This document shows, piece after piece, positions 1 through 9,986 of a stretch of 38,363 bases of DNA (within the stretch, counting starts at the first letter, position 1; each line of letters begins with the position of its first letter). The DNA is from Zetaproteobacteria bacterium. GTDB lineage: Bacteria > Pseudomonadota > Zetaproteobacteria > Mariprofundales > Mariprofundaceae. The stretch lies in NCBI GenBank assembly GCA_003696795.1, contig RFFT01000056.1:1-38363 (forward strand), in the 5' to 3' direction. The position numbers were made by a program, and so were the translations under genes. The notes under the pieces are model-generated. The model searched no databases. It worked only from the letters and a program-made list of their open reading frames with translations, and was not told the origin of the DNA.

Positions 1-2572
<2,572 letters not shown>

Positions 2573-2573
<1 letters not shown>

Positions 2574-3667
2574 TAAATCCTCATGGGCATGATGACGTAG
2601 CGACTGCGTTCGTCGTGTTCGCCGAAAATCAGTACCGGCGAAAGTTCATCGTTCATTTCCATACAAACCGCATCGGCATGCGCGACGGACAACACATCAC
2701 GCAAATAGCGGCCGTTGAACCCGATCGTCAAAGGCTTTCCTTCATACTGAATCTCCACATCTTCCTCGACTTCTTCCTGATCGGTGTTGTAGGCGGAGAT
2801 GTGCAACTTGTCCGGTTGAAACTCAAGACGAAGATCATGCGTCACCGCATCGGCAATGATCATGCTGCGTCCCAGCGCCTGATCGAACACCTGGCGCGGG
2901 AGAATGGCCCGATTGGGGTTCCCCTGCGGAATGACTTCCTGATAAATTGGAAAACGCGCGTCAATCAGCTTGCTGACCAACAACTCACGCCCCATGATCA
3001 GTCGGATCTGCCGCTCGCCAAAAGCCAGGGTTACCTGCTCATCGTGGCCTTCACACAGCTTGCGAATTTCGTGCACCGCCTTGCGCGGGACAATGCATTG
3101 AATCGTGTCCTCAATGTTCAGGCTGGTTTCGGACATGGCCAGACGATGGCCATCGGTGGTCACCAACCGAAGGTGTGCTCCGGCAAGTTCAAACAGGGTT
3201 CCGGTTAGATACTTCCGGGTTTCATCCGTCGACATCGCAAAGGCGGTGGCGCCAATCATCTCGGCCAACTCGGCCCCCGAAAGATGAACCTGGATCGCGG
3301 AAGGTTCCTCTTGAAGCTCGGGAAAACCATCTGCGGCAAGCGCGGCGAGAAGCGTTTTGAAGCGACCGCTTTGAATGCTGAGTTTATGCTCGGTGCATGA
3401 CATGTGCACCACCGCGTCCGCATCCAGGCAACGGATGATTTCATAAAGCTTGCGCGCCGAAACCGTGGTTGCCCCTGCGGCCTTGATCTCGGCCGGACAA
3501 TGACTGCGGATGCCCACTTCCATATCCGTGGCCGTGATTTGCAATCCTTCTTGATCGGCTTTGAGCAACAGATTCGCGAGAATCGGAACGGTGTGTCTTT
3601 TTTCCACCACACTCTGACACCGTTGCATGGCCTGTAGTAAATCATTGCGTGCGACACTGATGTTCAT
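2573..3667 (-). CDS. dnaN: DNA polymerase III beta sliding clamp
   Basis: This is the ring-shaped clamp that tethers DNA polymerase III to DNA. It has 364 residues, close to the usual 366, and is full length: it opens MNISVARNDLLQAMQ and ends in the family-typical VIMPMRI tail. Internal clamp signatures include HTVPILANLLL, TDGHRLAM and DARFPIYQ. The ATG at 3667 is preceded by an AGAGG ribosome-binding sequence. The stop shares one base with the recF start. The 235 bp upstream, towards dnaA, contains DnaA boxes, so dnaN transcription may be influenced by DnaA. Confidence 0.97.
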
Positions 3668-3712
3668 GGGGTACCTCTTTTACATTCCAAGATTCATCAT
3701 CGTAATCAATGC

Positions 3713-3721
3713 TGTGGATAT
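3713..3721 (-). promoter_or_regulatory. DnaA box (8/9 match)
   Basis: The plus strand reads TGTGGATAT, which is ATATCCACA on the minus strand, one mismatch from TTATCCACA. It lies nearest to dnaN in the candidate origin. Confidence 0.6.
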
Positions 3722-3798
3722 TGTGACTAATCCTGTAACCATTTGATATTCGGATGGTTTTCCGTCCCGTAAGCTTGTTCGCGGTACGGTGGTCGAGC

Positions 3799-3807
3799 TG
3801 TGGATAA
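3799..3807 (-). promoter_or_regulatory. DnaA box (exact)
   Basis: The plus strand reads TGTGGATAA, the exact reverse complement of the consensus TTATCCACA. It has the same orientation as the box at 3713. Confidence 0.75.
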
Positions 3808-3866
3808 GATGTTGACGCATTTTCACGGAGCGCCATCGACCGAACCGATCGTCTGCTTTCAAGATG

Positions 3867-3875
3867 TTATCCACA
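3867..3875 (+). promoter_or_regulatory. DnaA box (exact)
   Basis: Exact TTATCCACA on the plus strand, inverted relative to the other two boxes and 28 bp from the dnaA stop codon. Confidence 0.75.
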
Positions 3876-3902
3876 TGATCTCCCGACTTGCTCGACAACT
3901 TA

Positions 3903-5222
3903 TCATTGGCGCAATGATGCGGAAAGTCGTTCGATTTCCTCGTTGAATTCGGGTGACTGTTTTCGTTTTCCTTCGATCTTGCGCACCGCGTAGAGCACGG
4001 TGGTGTGGTCGCGTCCGCCAAAGGCGGACCCAATTTCCGGTAGCGACTGTTGGGTAAGCTCCTTGCTCAGATACATCGCAACTTGACGCGGGAAGGCTAT
4101 GGTGCGCGTGCGCTTTGCCGAGCGCATTTCCTTGGGATTGATGTTGTAGTAGGTGGCGACGTGGCGTTGAATGTCCTCAATGCTCAAGGAACGGACCTCC
4201 TCATGCAGCAGATCGCGCAGCACATGACGGGCAAAGGCGATGTCGATGGTTTGACCGGTGAGCTGGGCATGAGCGGTCAATCGCGTCAGCGCCCCTTCGA
4301 GTTCACGTACATTGCTGGTAATCCGCGAAGCCAGCAATTGAGCCACATCCTGGTTCAACTGAATGCCGGCCAGCTCCGCCTTGCTGGCCAGAATGGCCAA
4401 GCGGGTTTCAAGGTCGGGCGGCTGAATATCGGCGACCAGCCCCCAATTGAAGCGCGAGCGCAAGCGCTCCATAAGGTTCGTCAGTTCCCTGGGTGAGCGG
4501 TCCGAGGTAAGGATGATTTGCTTCTTTACCTCATACAGGGCATTGAAGGTATGAAAGAATTCTTCCTGCGTCCTGTCTTTCCCGGCGATAAACTGGATGT
4601 CATCCACGATCAGGACGTCGACTCGGCGGTATTGTTCGCGGAACAGATCGGTCGACCCGTTGCGAATTGCCTTGATCAGTTCATTGGTGAAGCGCTCGCC
4701 GGTCCGGTAGGCGATCCGGATGTGATTGGTTGTGATCAGTTCGTTGGCGATGGCATTGATCAGATGGGTTTTGCCCAGACCAACGCCGCCGTAGATATAC
4801 AGGGGATTGTAGATTTCGCCGGGTTTTTCCGCCACCGCTCGGCTGGCCGCATAGCAGAATTCATTGCCGGAGCCGACCACGAAATTCGCGAAGGTGAATC
4901 TTGGGTCGATGTAGCCATCCACATTGGCCTGCTGCTTGCTTTCCGTTGTCGCCGCCGCCGGCTGCTCAAGGTGCTCGTCCACCTCGAAACGCACCTGGAC
5001 ATCGTCGCCAACAATCCTTCTGAACGCGTCCAGAATTTGTGTCCCATACTGGCTGCGCAGACCGTCGAGAAAGAAGCGATTGGCCGCTTTGATCAGGAAG
5101 GTTCCGTCTTGTTGCGCGACATGAACGGGTTGAAACCAGGCATCGAACCTGGATGGCGGAATCTCGTCCTTGAGTCGCGCGCGAACCTTGTCCCATACCG
5201 TACTTTGCTCAACAGTATTCAT
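3903..5222 (-). CDS. dnaA: Chromosomal replication initiator DnaA
   Basis: DnaA is the AAA+ initiator that binds DnaA boxes and melts the origin. From the ATG at 5222 the product is 439 residues. Domain I begins STVWDKVRARLKDEIP, a linker rich in Q, A and E follows (about 85-103), and the AAA+ core has Walker A GGVGLGKTH (145-153) and Walker B VLIVDD (203-208). Domain IV carries the DNA-binding signature GGRDHTTVLYAVRKIE. The frame stays open upstream to a TTG at 5264 and an ATG at 5258, but neither has a better ribosome-binding site and the MNTVEQ start fits family length. It is divergent from rpmH across 113 bp. Confidence 0.97.
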   Translation of the reverse strand: MNTVEQSTVWDKVRARLKDEIPPSRFDAWFQPVHVAQQDGTFLIKAANRFFLDGLRSQYGTQILDAFRRIVGDDVQVRFEVDEHLEQPAAATTESKQQANVDGYIDPRFTFANFVVGSGNEFCYAASRAVAEKPGEIYNPLYIYGGVGLGKTHLINAIANELITTNHIRIAYRTGERFTNELIKAIRNGSTDLFREQYRRVDVLIVDDIQFIAGKDRTQEEFFHTFNALYEVKKQIILTSDRSPRELTNLMERLRSRFNWGLVADIQPPDLETRLAILASKAELAGIQLNQDVAQLLASRITSNVRELEGALTRLTAHAQLTGQTIDIAFARHVLRDLLHEEVRSLSIEDIQRHVATYYNINPKEMRSAKRTRTIAFPRQVAMYLSKELTQQSLPEIGSAFGGRDHTTVLYAVRKIEGKRKQSPEFNEEIERLSASLRQ

Positions 5223-5277
5223 GGCAGAATCATTGCATGATGCACCGCGCGTATCCATATGCAATTTGCTCGATCGC

Positions 5278-5305
5278 TTGACATCAAGGGGTGTCCATCT
5301 AATAT
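5278..5305 (+). promoter_or_regulatory. Sigma70-type promoter of the rpmH operon
   Basis: TTGACA (5278-5283, exact -35) and TAATAT (5300-5305, 5/6 match to the -10) are separated by 16 bp. Transcription would start near 5312, about 24 nt before the rpmH ATG. This is among the best consensus promoters in the window, as expected for a ribosomal protein gene. Confidence 0.7.
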
Positions 5306-5335
5306 CCGCGACCCTTTCGGAATAGGAGTGTGGTG

Positions 5336-5470
5336 ATGAGTTTTACTTACAACCCAAGCAGAATTCGTCGCGCCCGTCGTCACGGCTTTCGTGCGCGCAT
5401 GGCAACGCGATCCGGCCGCGCGATCATTAATCGTCGGCGCGCCAAGGGTCGCAAGCGCTTGTCCGTCTGA
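5336..5470 (+). CDS. rpmH: 50S ribosomal protein L34
   Basis: L34 is a small basic protein of the large ribosomal subunit. The 44-residue product begins [20 protein letters not shown] and then contains [20 protein letters not shown] and ends RLSV, following the L34 pattern (HGFRARMAT, RRRAKGRxRL) over its whole length. An AGGAG ribosome-binding sequence lies at 5324-5328. The TGA stop (5468-5470) overlaps the apparent CTG start of rnpA. It heads the conserved rpmH-rnpA-yidD-yidC-mnmE group. Confidence 0.96.
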   Translation: MSFTYNPSRIRRARRHGFRARMATRSGRAIINRRRAKGRKRLSV

Positions 5471-5808
5471 GTCATCGTTTTCCCAAGACCCTCCGCCTGC
5501 TGCGGCGGGTGGACTTTACCGCCATGCGTTCGGGTAAGCGCATGCGGAGCCGGTGTTTTACGCTTGTATGCCGACGCAATGATTTCGGCCACCCGCGTTT
5601 GGGTATGGCCATCTCGCGGAAGTACGGCAACGCGGTTCAGCGAAACCGCCTGAAACGAATCATTCGGGAGAAGTTTCGTCATGCACAGCATGAGCTTCCA
5701 TCCTGCGACATCCTCTTTATTCCCGTGGTTACGGCGAAACGGGAACAGCATATAAATAGAGACATTGATGCTGCGCTGGCTATGATTCGCCAACGTTTCG
5801 GTCACTGA
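5467..5808 (+). CDS. rnpA: Ribonuclease P protein component (start probably CTG)
   Basis: RnpA is the protein cofactor of RNase P, which matures tRNA 5' ends. The RNP signature is clear: [28 protein letters not shown]. The first standard start in this frame is a GTG at 5509, but using it would remove the segment [13 protein letters not shown], which encodes the conserved N-terminal RL...DF element of the family. The frame is open back to a TAA at 5428 with no ATG, GTG or TTG before 5509. A CTG at 5467, overlapping the rpmH stop as CTGA, gives a 113-residue protein of normal length, so I chose it. If the start is standard, the CDS is 5509-5808 (99 residues). Confidence 0.85.
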   Translation: MSHRFPKTLRLLRRVDFTAMRSGKRMRSRCFTLVCRRNDFGHPRLGMAISRKYGNAVQRNRLKRIIREKFRHAQHELPSCDILFIPVVTAKREQHINRDIDAALAMIRQRFGH

Positions 5809-5809
5809 T

Positions 5810-6019
5810 ATGCGGCGCCTGTTGGTTGCGGCTATCCGTGCCTATCAATTGCTGCTTTCGCCGGTTTTGTCGCCGCGTTGTCGCTTTGAACCGACGTGTT
5901 CGACCTATGCCATTGAGGCCATACGAAAGTACGGTGCGCTTCGCGGGGGCTGGCTGAGTATGAAACGGATATTGCGCTGCCACCCTTTTGCGCGTGGTGG
6001 CTACGATCCGTTGCCGTGA
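5810..6019 (+). CDS. yidD: Membrane protein insertion efficiency factor YidD
   Basis: YidD is a small membrane-associated protein that assists YidC-dependent membrane protein insertion. The 69-residue product has the full family signature: [21 protein letters not shown], with its paired cysteines, then [17 protein letters not shown]. The ATG follows the rnpA TGA by one base. It sits in its usual place between rnpA and yidC and ends 13 bp before the yidC start. Confidence 0.95.
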   Translation: MRRLLVAAIRAYQLLLSPVLSPRCRFEPTCSTYAIEAIRKYGALRGGWLSMKRILRCHPFARGGYDPLP

Positions 6020-6032
6020 GTTAGGAGAAGAT

Positions 6033-7622
6033 ATGGAACAGAAGAATATGGTGTTGGCTTTTGTCTTGTCGATGCTCGTTCTACTTGGTTGGAGCATCCT
6101 GTTTCCCCAAGCGCCAACCCCCAACGGGGCACCAGGAGGGCAGAAAGAAGCCATTCAGCAGAAGTCCGACGACGTTGAACAAGGTGCAAAACCCGTTGCG
6201 CAGGCTGCGCCGGCTGTTCCAGCGCATGTCGCCAAGGCCGTGAGCCCCACGCTTTCTCCAACGGATATATCTCGCCGCTTTTCCATCAAGAACGACCTTC
6301 TCGTGCTGACCATTGATGGGCGCGGCTGGCTGGTCGGCGCACGGCTGTTAAAGTACAGGGAATCGATCGAGGATGATGCGCCGTTGGTGTCGGTGTTGAA
6401 AATTTCGGATGACGGGCATTCTGTGTTCATGAATACCGGGGTGCTTGGTGCAAGCTTGATCAAACCCTTTGCGCTGGTTGAAAAGAGCGAGTATCGCTTG
6501 CATTTGCGCGCGGAGCTTGAAGGGGGGCGGATCTGGGATCGCTATCTCGAACTCAAGCCCGGCTCGTATGTGGCGGAAGTGCGTGATGAGATCCAGCACG
6601 GCGCGGGATTGAAGATCTATCGTCAGGTCGTGGAAAAACGTCCTGATCGAAAAAAGGACACATTCTATGAGCATATGGGCCCGACCGGCTTTGTTCAGGG
6701 TAAATTGCACGAACCCGATTATGATACCCTTGATGAGAAGGGTGTGATTCGCGGTTCGACCCAAGGCGGTTGGATGGCCATCATGGATCGTTATTTCATT
6801 GCCTCGATTATTGCCAATGAGAACCAGGATTACCCCTACTATTTCAAGGGTGACGGGCGATCCTATCAGGCGGGACTCATCGATGATGGACGTATTCAGG
6901 GAGCGGACGCCAGCTATCATGCACGCATCTATATTGGTCCGAAATCCATCCCGATTCTCAAACCATTGGGCGTTGAGCTGGAGCGCAGCGTGGATTTTGG
7001 GTGGTTTGCGTTTATCGCCAAGCCCATGCACAGTTTCCTGCTTTGGTTGTACCAATATTTGCACAATTTCGGCTGGTGCATCATCGTCCTTGTGGTGTTG
7101 ATCAAATTGCTTTTCTTCTGGCCGACGCAGAAGTCGTATGAGTCGATGGCGGCCATGCGCAAGCTTCAGCCTGAACTGCAGCGCTTGAAAGAGTTGTACG
7201 GCGATGACCGTCAACAGATGAGCCAGGAGATGATGAAGCTATATAAGAAGCACAAGGTGAACCCTCTTGGCGGATGTTTGCCCATTGTGGTTCAGATACC
7301 GGTTTTTTTCGCTCTCTACAAGGTGCTTTTGATTTCGATTGAGATGCGGCAAGCGCCGTTTATCGGTTGGATTCGTGATATGTCCGTTGGAGATCCGTAT
7401 TTTGTGTTGCCGATTTTGATGGGGATTTCGATGCTTATTCAGCAACGTTTGAATCCGAAACCGACCGATCCCATGCAGGCGAAGGTGATGCAGTTTTTAC
7501 CGATTCTTTTCACTGCCATGTTCCTGTTTTTCCCGGCGGGTTTGGTGTTGTATTGGTTGGTGAACAATATCCTTTCCATCTTGCAGCAGTGGTATGTCCT
7601 CAAGGTTAAGAAGGTGATTTGA
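6033..7622 (+). CDS. yidC: Membrane protein insertase YidC
   Basis: YidC is the Oxa1-family insertase that inserts and folds inner-membrane proteins with or without SecYEG. The 529-residue product has the gram-negative layout: an N-terminal membrane segment (about 6-24), a large periplasmic domain, then the conserved membrane core with KVNPLGGCLPIVVQIPVFFALY and the last segments ending in QQWYVLKVKK. The hydrophilic-groove arginine of E. coli YidC is replaced by a lysine (residue 358, in VLIKLLFF), which keeps the positive charge. The ATG at 6033 has a good site (TAGGAGAAG); the frame extends upstream inside yidD but without a ribosome-binding site. Confidence 0.97.
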   Translation: MEQKNMVLAFVLSMLVLLGWSILFPQAPTPNGAPGGQKEAIQQKSDDVEQGAKPVAQAAPAVPAHVAKAVSPTLSPTDISRRFSIKNDLLVLTIDGRGWLVGARLLKYRESIEDDAPLVSVLKISDDGHSVFMNTGVLGASLIKPFALVEKSEYRLHLRAELEGGRIWDRYLELKPGSYVAEVRDEIQHGAGLKIYRQVVEKRPDRKKDTFYEHMGPTGFVQGKLHEPDYDTLDEKGVIRGSTQGGWMAIMDRYFIASIIANENQDYPYYFKGDGRSYQAGLIDDGRIQGADASYHARIYIGPKSIPILKPLGVELERSVDFGWFAFIAKPMHSFLLWLYQYLHNFGWCIIVLVVLIKLLFFWPTQKSYESMAAMRKLQPELQRLKELYGDDRQQMSQEMMKLYKKHKVNPLGGCLPIVVQIPVFFALYKVLLISIEMRQAPFIGWIRDMSVGDPYFVLPILMGISMLIQQRLNPKPTDPMQAKVMQFLPILFTAMFLFFPAGLVLYWLVNNILSILQQWYVLKVKKVI

Positions 7623-7637
7623 TCCGGACATCTTGCG

Positions 7638-8960
7638 ATGCATGGTAAGGATACGATTGCCGCACTGGCGACCGCACCGGGTCGCGCGGGAATCGGCATC
7701 ATTCGGGTTTCTGGGCCCAAGGCCTGTCAACTGGTTGAGAGGTTAGTAGCGGCACCTGTAGCCTGGAAACCGCGCGTGGCCATGATGGCAAGTTGGCGCG
7801 ATGAGGATGGGCAGGTCCTAGACCAGGGTCTGATGCTTTTTTTTCCGGCGCCACATTCATATACCGGCGAGGATGTGGTCGAGCTGCATGCACATGGTAG
7901 CCCGGTTTTGTTGCGCGCCTTGCTATCTCGCCTTTACGCCTTGGGGTGTCGGCCTGCCGAGCCCGGTGAGTTTACCCGTCGTGCGCTGTTGCATGGCAAG
8001 ATGGATCTCTCTCAAGCTGAGGCGGTCATCGCATGTATTGATGCGGCAACCGTGCGGGCCGGAAAGCAGGCACAGCGGCATTTGCAAGGTGTGTTCGGCG
8101 ACAAGGTTGCTCAATTCATGGAGGAAATCACCGAGCTCCTCGCTTATATCGAGGCTTGCCTGGATTTCAGCGAGGAAGAAATCCCGGCTCTTGATCTCGT
8201 TTCCTTGCGACAGCGCGTCCAATCCAAGTTGATAGATCCCATTCAGCGTTTACTCGGTACATCTTCGTTTGGAATGCGCCTGTTTGAAGGCGCCAGGGTG
8301 GCGATCATCGGCGCGCCGAATGTGGGAAAGTCGAGTTTGTTGAATGCGCTCACAGGACAGGAGCGAGCGATTGTCAGTGATGTTCCCGGAACTACGCGTG
8401 ATGTTCTGGATGCGGATTTCGAGATTCATGGAATTCCCGTTCGTTTAGTGGATACCGCAGGCCTGCGCAGGGCGAGCGATCAGGTCGAGCGGGAAGGGAT
8501 TCGTCGCGCGCGTCGCGAAGCCGAACAGGCTGATTTGGTTATCTTCGTTGCGGACGCTGGTAGGGAAGAAACATGGCGGGATGGCGATTCCGCCAGCGTG
8601 AAGGTGATGAATAAGGTCGATCTTTGTCCTGATCTCGCATGCCCTTCTGGCTTTATTCCGATCAGTGTGCGGACCGGTGCGGGAATGAGTCGGCTTCGCT
8701 CCTGTTTGGCCTCGATGCTGGAGGAACGCGACTTCAGTCATGAAGATATATTTGTGACCTGTCAGCGCCATGCGCATTTACTGAACGAGGCATTGCTATA
8801 TTTGCGTGAAGGGGCGGCGTTGCTTGGCGGGGAGGATACCCTTGATCTGGTGGCCAGTCGCTGGCGCTCCGCCTATGGTTCCCTGGGCGAGATTATTGGT
8901 GTGGGTGATGTCGAACGGATTCTCGATCGCGTGTTCTCTCGTTTCTGTATCGGAAAATAG
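7638..8960 (+). CDS. mnmE: tRNA modification GTPase MnmE
   Basis: MnmE acts with MnmG to add carboxymethylaminomethyl groups to wobble uridine 34 of certain tRNAs. The 440-residue protein is complete: an N-terminal folate-binding domain, a helical domain interrupted by a G domain, and the C-terminal catalytic CIGK. G-domain motifs are GAPNVGKSS (225-233), GTTRD (251-255), DTAG (272-275) and NKVD. It begins 15 bp after yidC. Its partner gene mnmG follows but is separated by the phosphoribulokinase gene. Confidence 0.97.
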   Translation: MHGKDTIAALATAPGRAGIGIIRVSGPKACQLVERLVAAPVAWKPRVAMMASWRDEDGQVLDQGLMLFFPAPHSYTGEDVVELHAHGSPVLLRALLSRLYALGCRPAEPGEFTRRALLHGKMDLSQAEAVIACIDAATVRAGKQAQRHLQGVFGDKVAQFMEEITELLAYIEACLDFSEEEIPALDLVSLRQRVQSKLIDPIQRLLGTSSFGMRLFEGARVAIIGAPNVGKSSLLNALTGQERAIVSDVPGTTRDVLDADFEIHGIPVRLVDTAGLRRASDQVEREGIRRARREAEQADLVIFVADAGREETWRDGDSASVKVMNKVDLCPDLACPSGFIPISVRTGAGMSRLRSCLASMLEERDFSHEDIFVTCQRHAHLLNEALLYLREGAALLGGEDTLDLVASRWRSAYGSLGEIIGVGDVERILDRVFSRFCIGK

Positions 8961-8972
8961 GTGCCGATTCTC

Positions 8973-9000
8973 TTGAAAAAGTATTGCATTCACCCATAAT
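8973..9000 (+). promoter_or_regulatory. Sigma70-type promoter of the phosphoribulokinase gene
   Basis: TTGAAA (5/6) at 8973-8978 and CATAAT (5/6) at 8995-9000 with 16 bp between, in the 73-bp spacer after mnmE. Transcription would start about 25 nt before the ATG at 9034. With the terminator at 9924 this suggests a single-gene transcript. Confidence 0.6.
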
Positions 9001-9033
9001 GGTGGGCCATCATGTTATGAAGAGGAGGAGGGC

Positions 9034-9903
9034 ATGTCCGTAAAGCATCCGGTTATTTCCATCACGGGCTCATCAGGCGCGGGGACCAGTACCGCCAAGG
9101 TTGCGCTTGAGCATATTTTTCGGCGCGAGAAGATCACACCGGCCATTGTTGAGGGCGATTGCTTCCATAAGTACGATCGTTATGAGTTTCGTGAGCAGGC
9201 GAAGCGATATGCCGAGCAGGGAAAACGCTTGAGCCACTTTTCGGACAAGGCCAACCTGTTTGATAAAATTGCCGAGTTATTCAAGAGTTATGGCGAAACC
9301 GGCAAGGGATTGGCGCGCACCTATGTGCATGATGAAGAAGAGGCCAAGATTTACGGTGTTGAACCGGGTCGATTTACCGATTGGCGAGAGGTAGGCGAGG
9401 GCTCCGATCTTCTTTTCTACGAGGGTCTGCATGGCGGAATTGAGGAAGTCTTGCCCTATGTTGACCTTCTTGTTGGTATTGTCCCGGTGGTGAATCTGGA
9501 GTGGATTCAGAAAATCCACCGTGACACCTCGATGCGTGGCTACTCCTCAGAGGCTGTGGTGGATAATATTCTTTCTCGTATGCACGACTATGTGCATTTC
9601 ATCACACCTCAGTTTTCGAATACGGATATCAATTTCCAGCGTGTGCCGTTGGTTGATACCTCAAATCCGTTTATTGCTAGGGATGTACCGACACCTGATG
9701 AGAGTTTGGTGGTGATTCGAGTGCGCCAGCCTCAGAAGTTTGGTATTGATTTCCCATGGTTGTTGTCGATGTTGCATGGTTCGTTTATGTCGCGTCGCAA
9801 CACGATTGTCGTGCCGGCGGGTAAAATGTTGTTGGCCATGGAATTGATACTTGCGCCGATTATTCATGATTTGATGGAGAAGTCGAAGAAGGCGCGCGGC
9901 TGA
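9034..9903 (+). CDS. prk: Phosphoribulokinase (Calvin cycle)
   Basis: This enzyme phosphorylates ribulose 5-phosphate with ATP to ribulose 1,5-bisphosphate, the CO2 acceptor of Rubisco. The 289-residue protein matches the proteobacterial (class I) type: P-loop GSSGAGTST (12-20), GDCFHKYDR with the expected catalytic Asp at 42, and FYEGLHGG with the conserved Glu at 130. A strong ribosome-binding sequence (GAGGAGGAGG) precedes the ATG. It has its own promoter and terminator and is unrelated in role to its neighbours mnmE and mnmG. No other Calvin-cycle gene is in the window. Its presence implies autotrophic CO2 fixation. Confidence 0.95.
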   Translation: MSVKHPVISITGSSGAGTSTAKVALEHIFRREKITPAIVEGDCFHKYDRYEFREQAKRYAEQGKRLSHFSDKANLFDKIAELFKSYGETGKGLARTYVHDEEEAKIYGVEPGRFTDWREVGEGSDLLFYEGLHGGIEEVLPYVDLLVGIVPVVNLEWIQKIHRDTSMRGYSSEAVVDNILSRMHDYVHFITPQFSNTDINFQRVPLVDTSNPFIARDVPTPDESLVVIRVRQPQKFGIDFPWLLSMLHGSFMSRRNTIVVPAGKMLLAMELILAPIIHDLMEKSKKARG

Positions 9904-9923
9904 TAAGCGGGTTGCCAAGGGAA

Positions 9924-9949
9924 GGGGAGGCAGATGCCTCCCCTTTTTT
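9924..9949 (+). terminator. Rho-independent terminator after phosphoribulokinase gene
   Basis: Perfect 8-bp stem GGGGAGGC / GCCTCCCC with a 4-nt loop (AGAT) followed by six T. It lies 21 bp after the phosphoribulokinase stop and only 13-37 bp before the possible mnmG ATG codons. The open frame running through it in phase with mnmG is therefore not coding. Confidence 0.9.
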
Positions 9950-9986
9950 ATGGATTTCTTCGATGTCAGTGCCTACGCTTGCGCGC

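Larger units (their letters stand above)
3668..3902. other. Candidate chromosomal origin (oriC), dnaA-dnaN spacer
   Basis: This is the longest gene-free stretch in the window. It lies between dnaA and dnaN and contains three DnaA boxes: two exact 9-mers (TGTGGATAA at 3799, TTATCCACA at 3867) and one with a single mismatch (TGTGGATAT at 3713). The segment 3670-3760 is visibly more AT-rich than neighbouring genes. The rpmH-dnaA spacer, the usual origin site in Pseudomonas, is only 113 bp here and has no DnaA box. Xanthomonas and some other groups use the dnaA-dnaN spacer as origin. The alternative is that the boxes only serve DnaA-dependent regulation. I found no clear DnaA-trio element. Confidence 0.6.

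Noticed and set aside
6348-7214. A 288-codon minus-strand frame inside yidC
   Set aside because: Antisense to a certain housekeeping gene, no motif, no ribosome-binding evidence.
9912-9986. N-terminal extension of mnmG from 9912
   Set aside because: It would translate the intrinsic terminator hairpin and has no family similarity; the conserved protein begins near [11 protein letters not shown].
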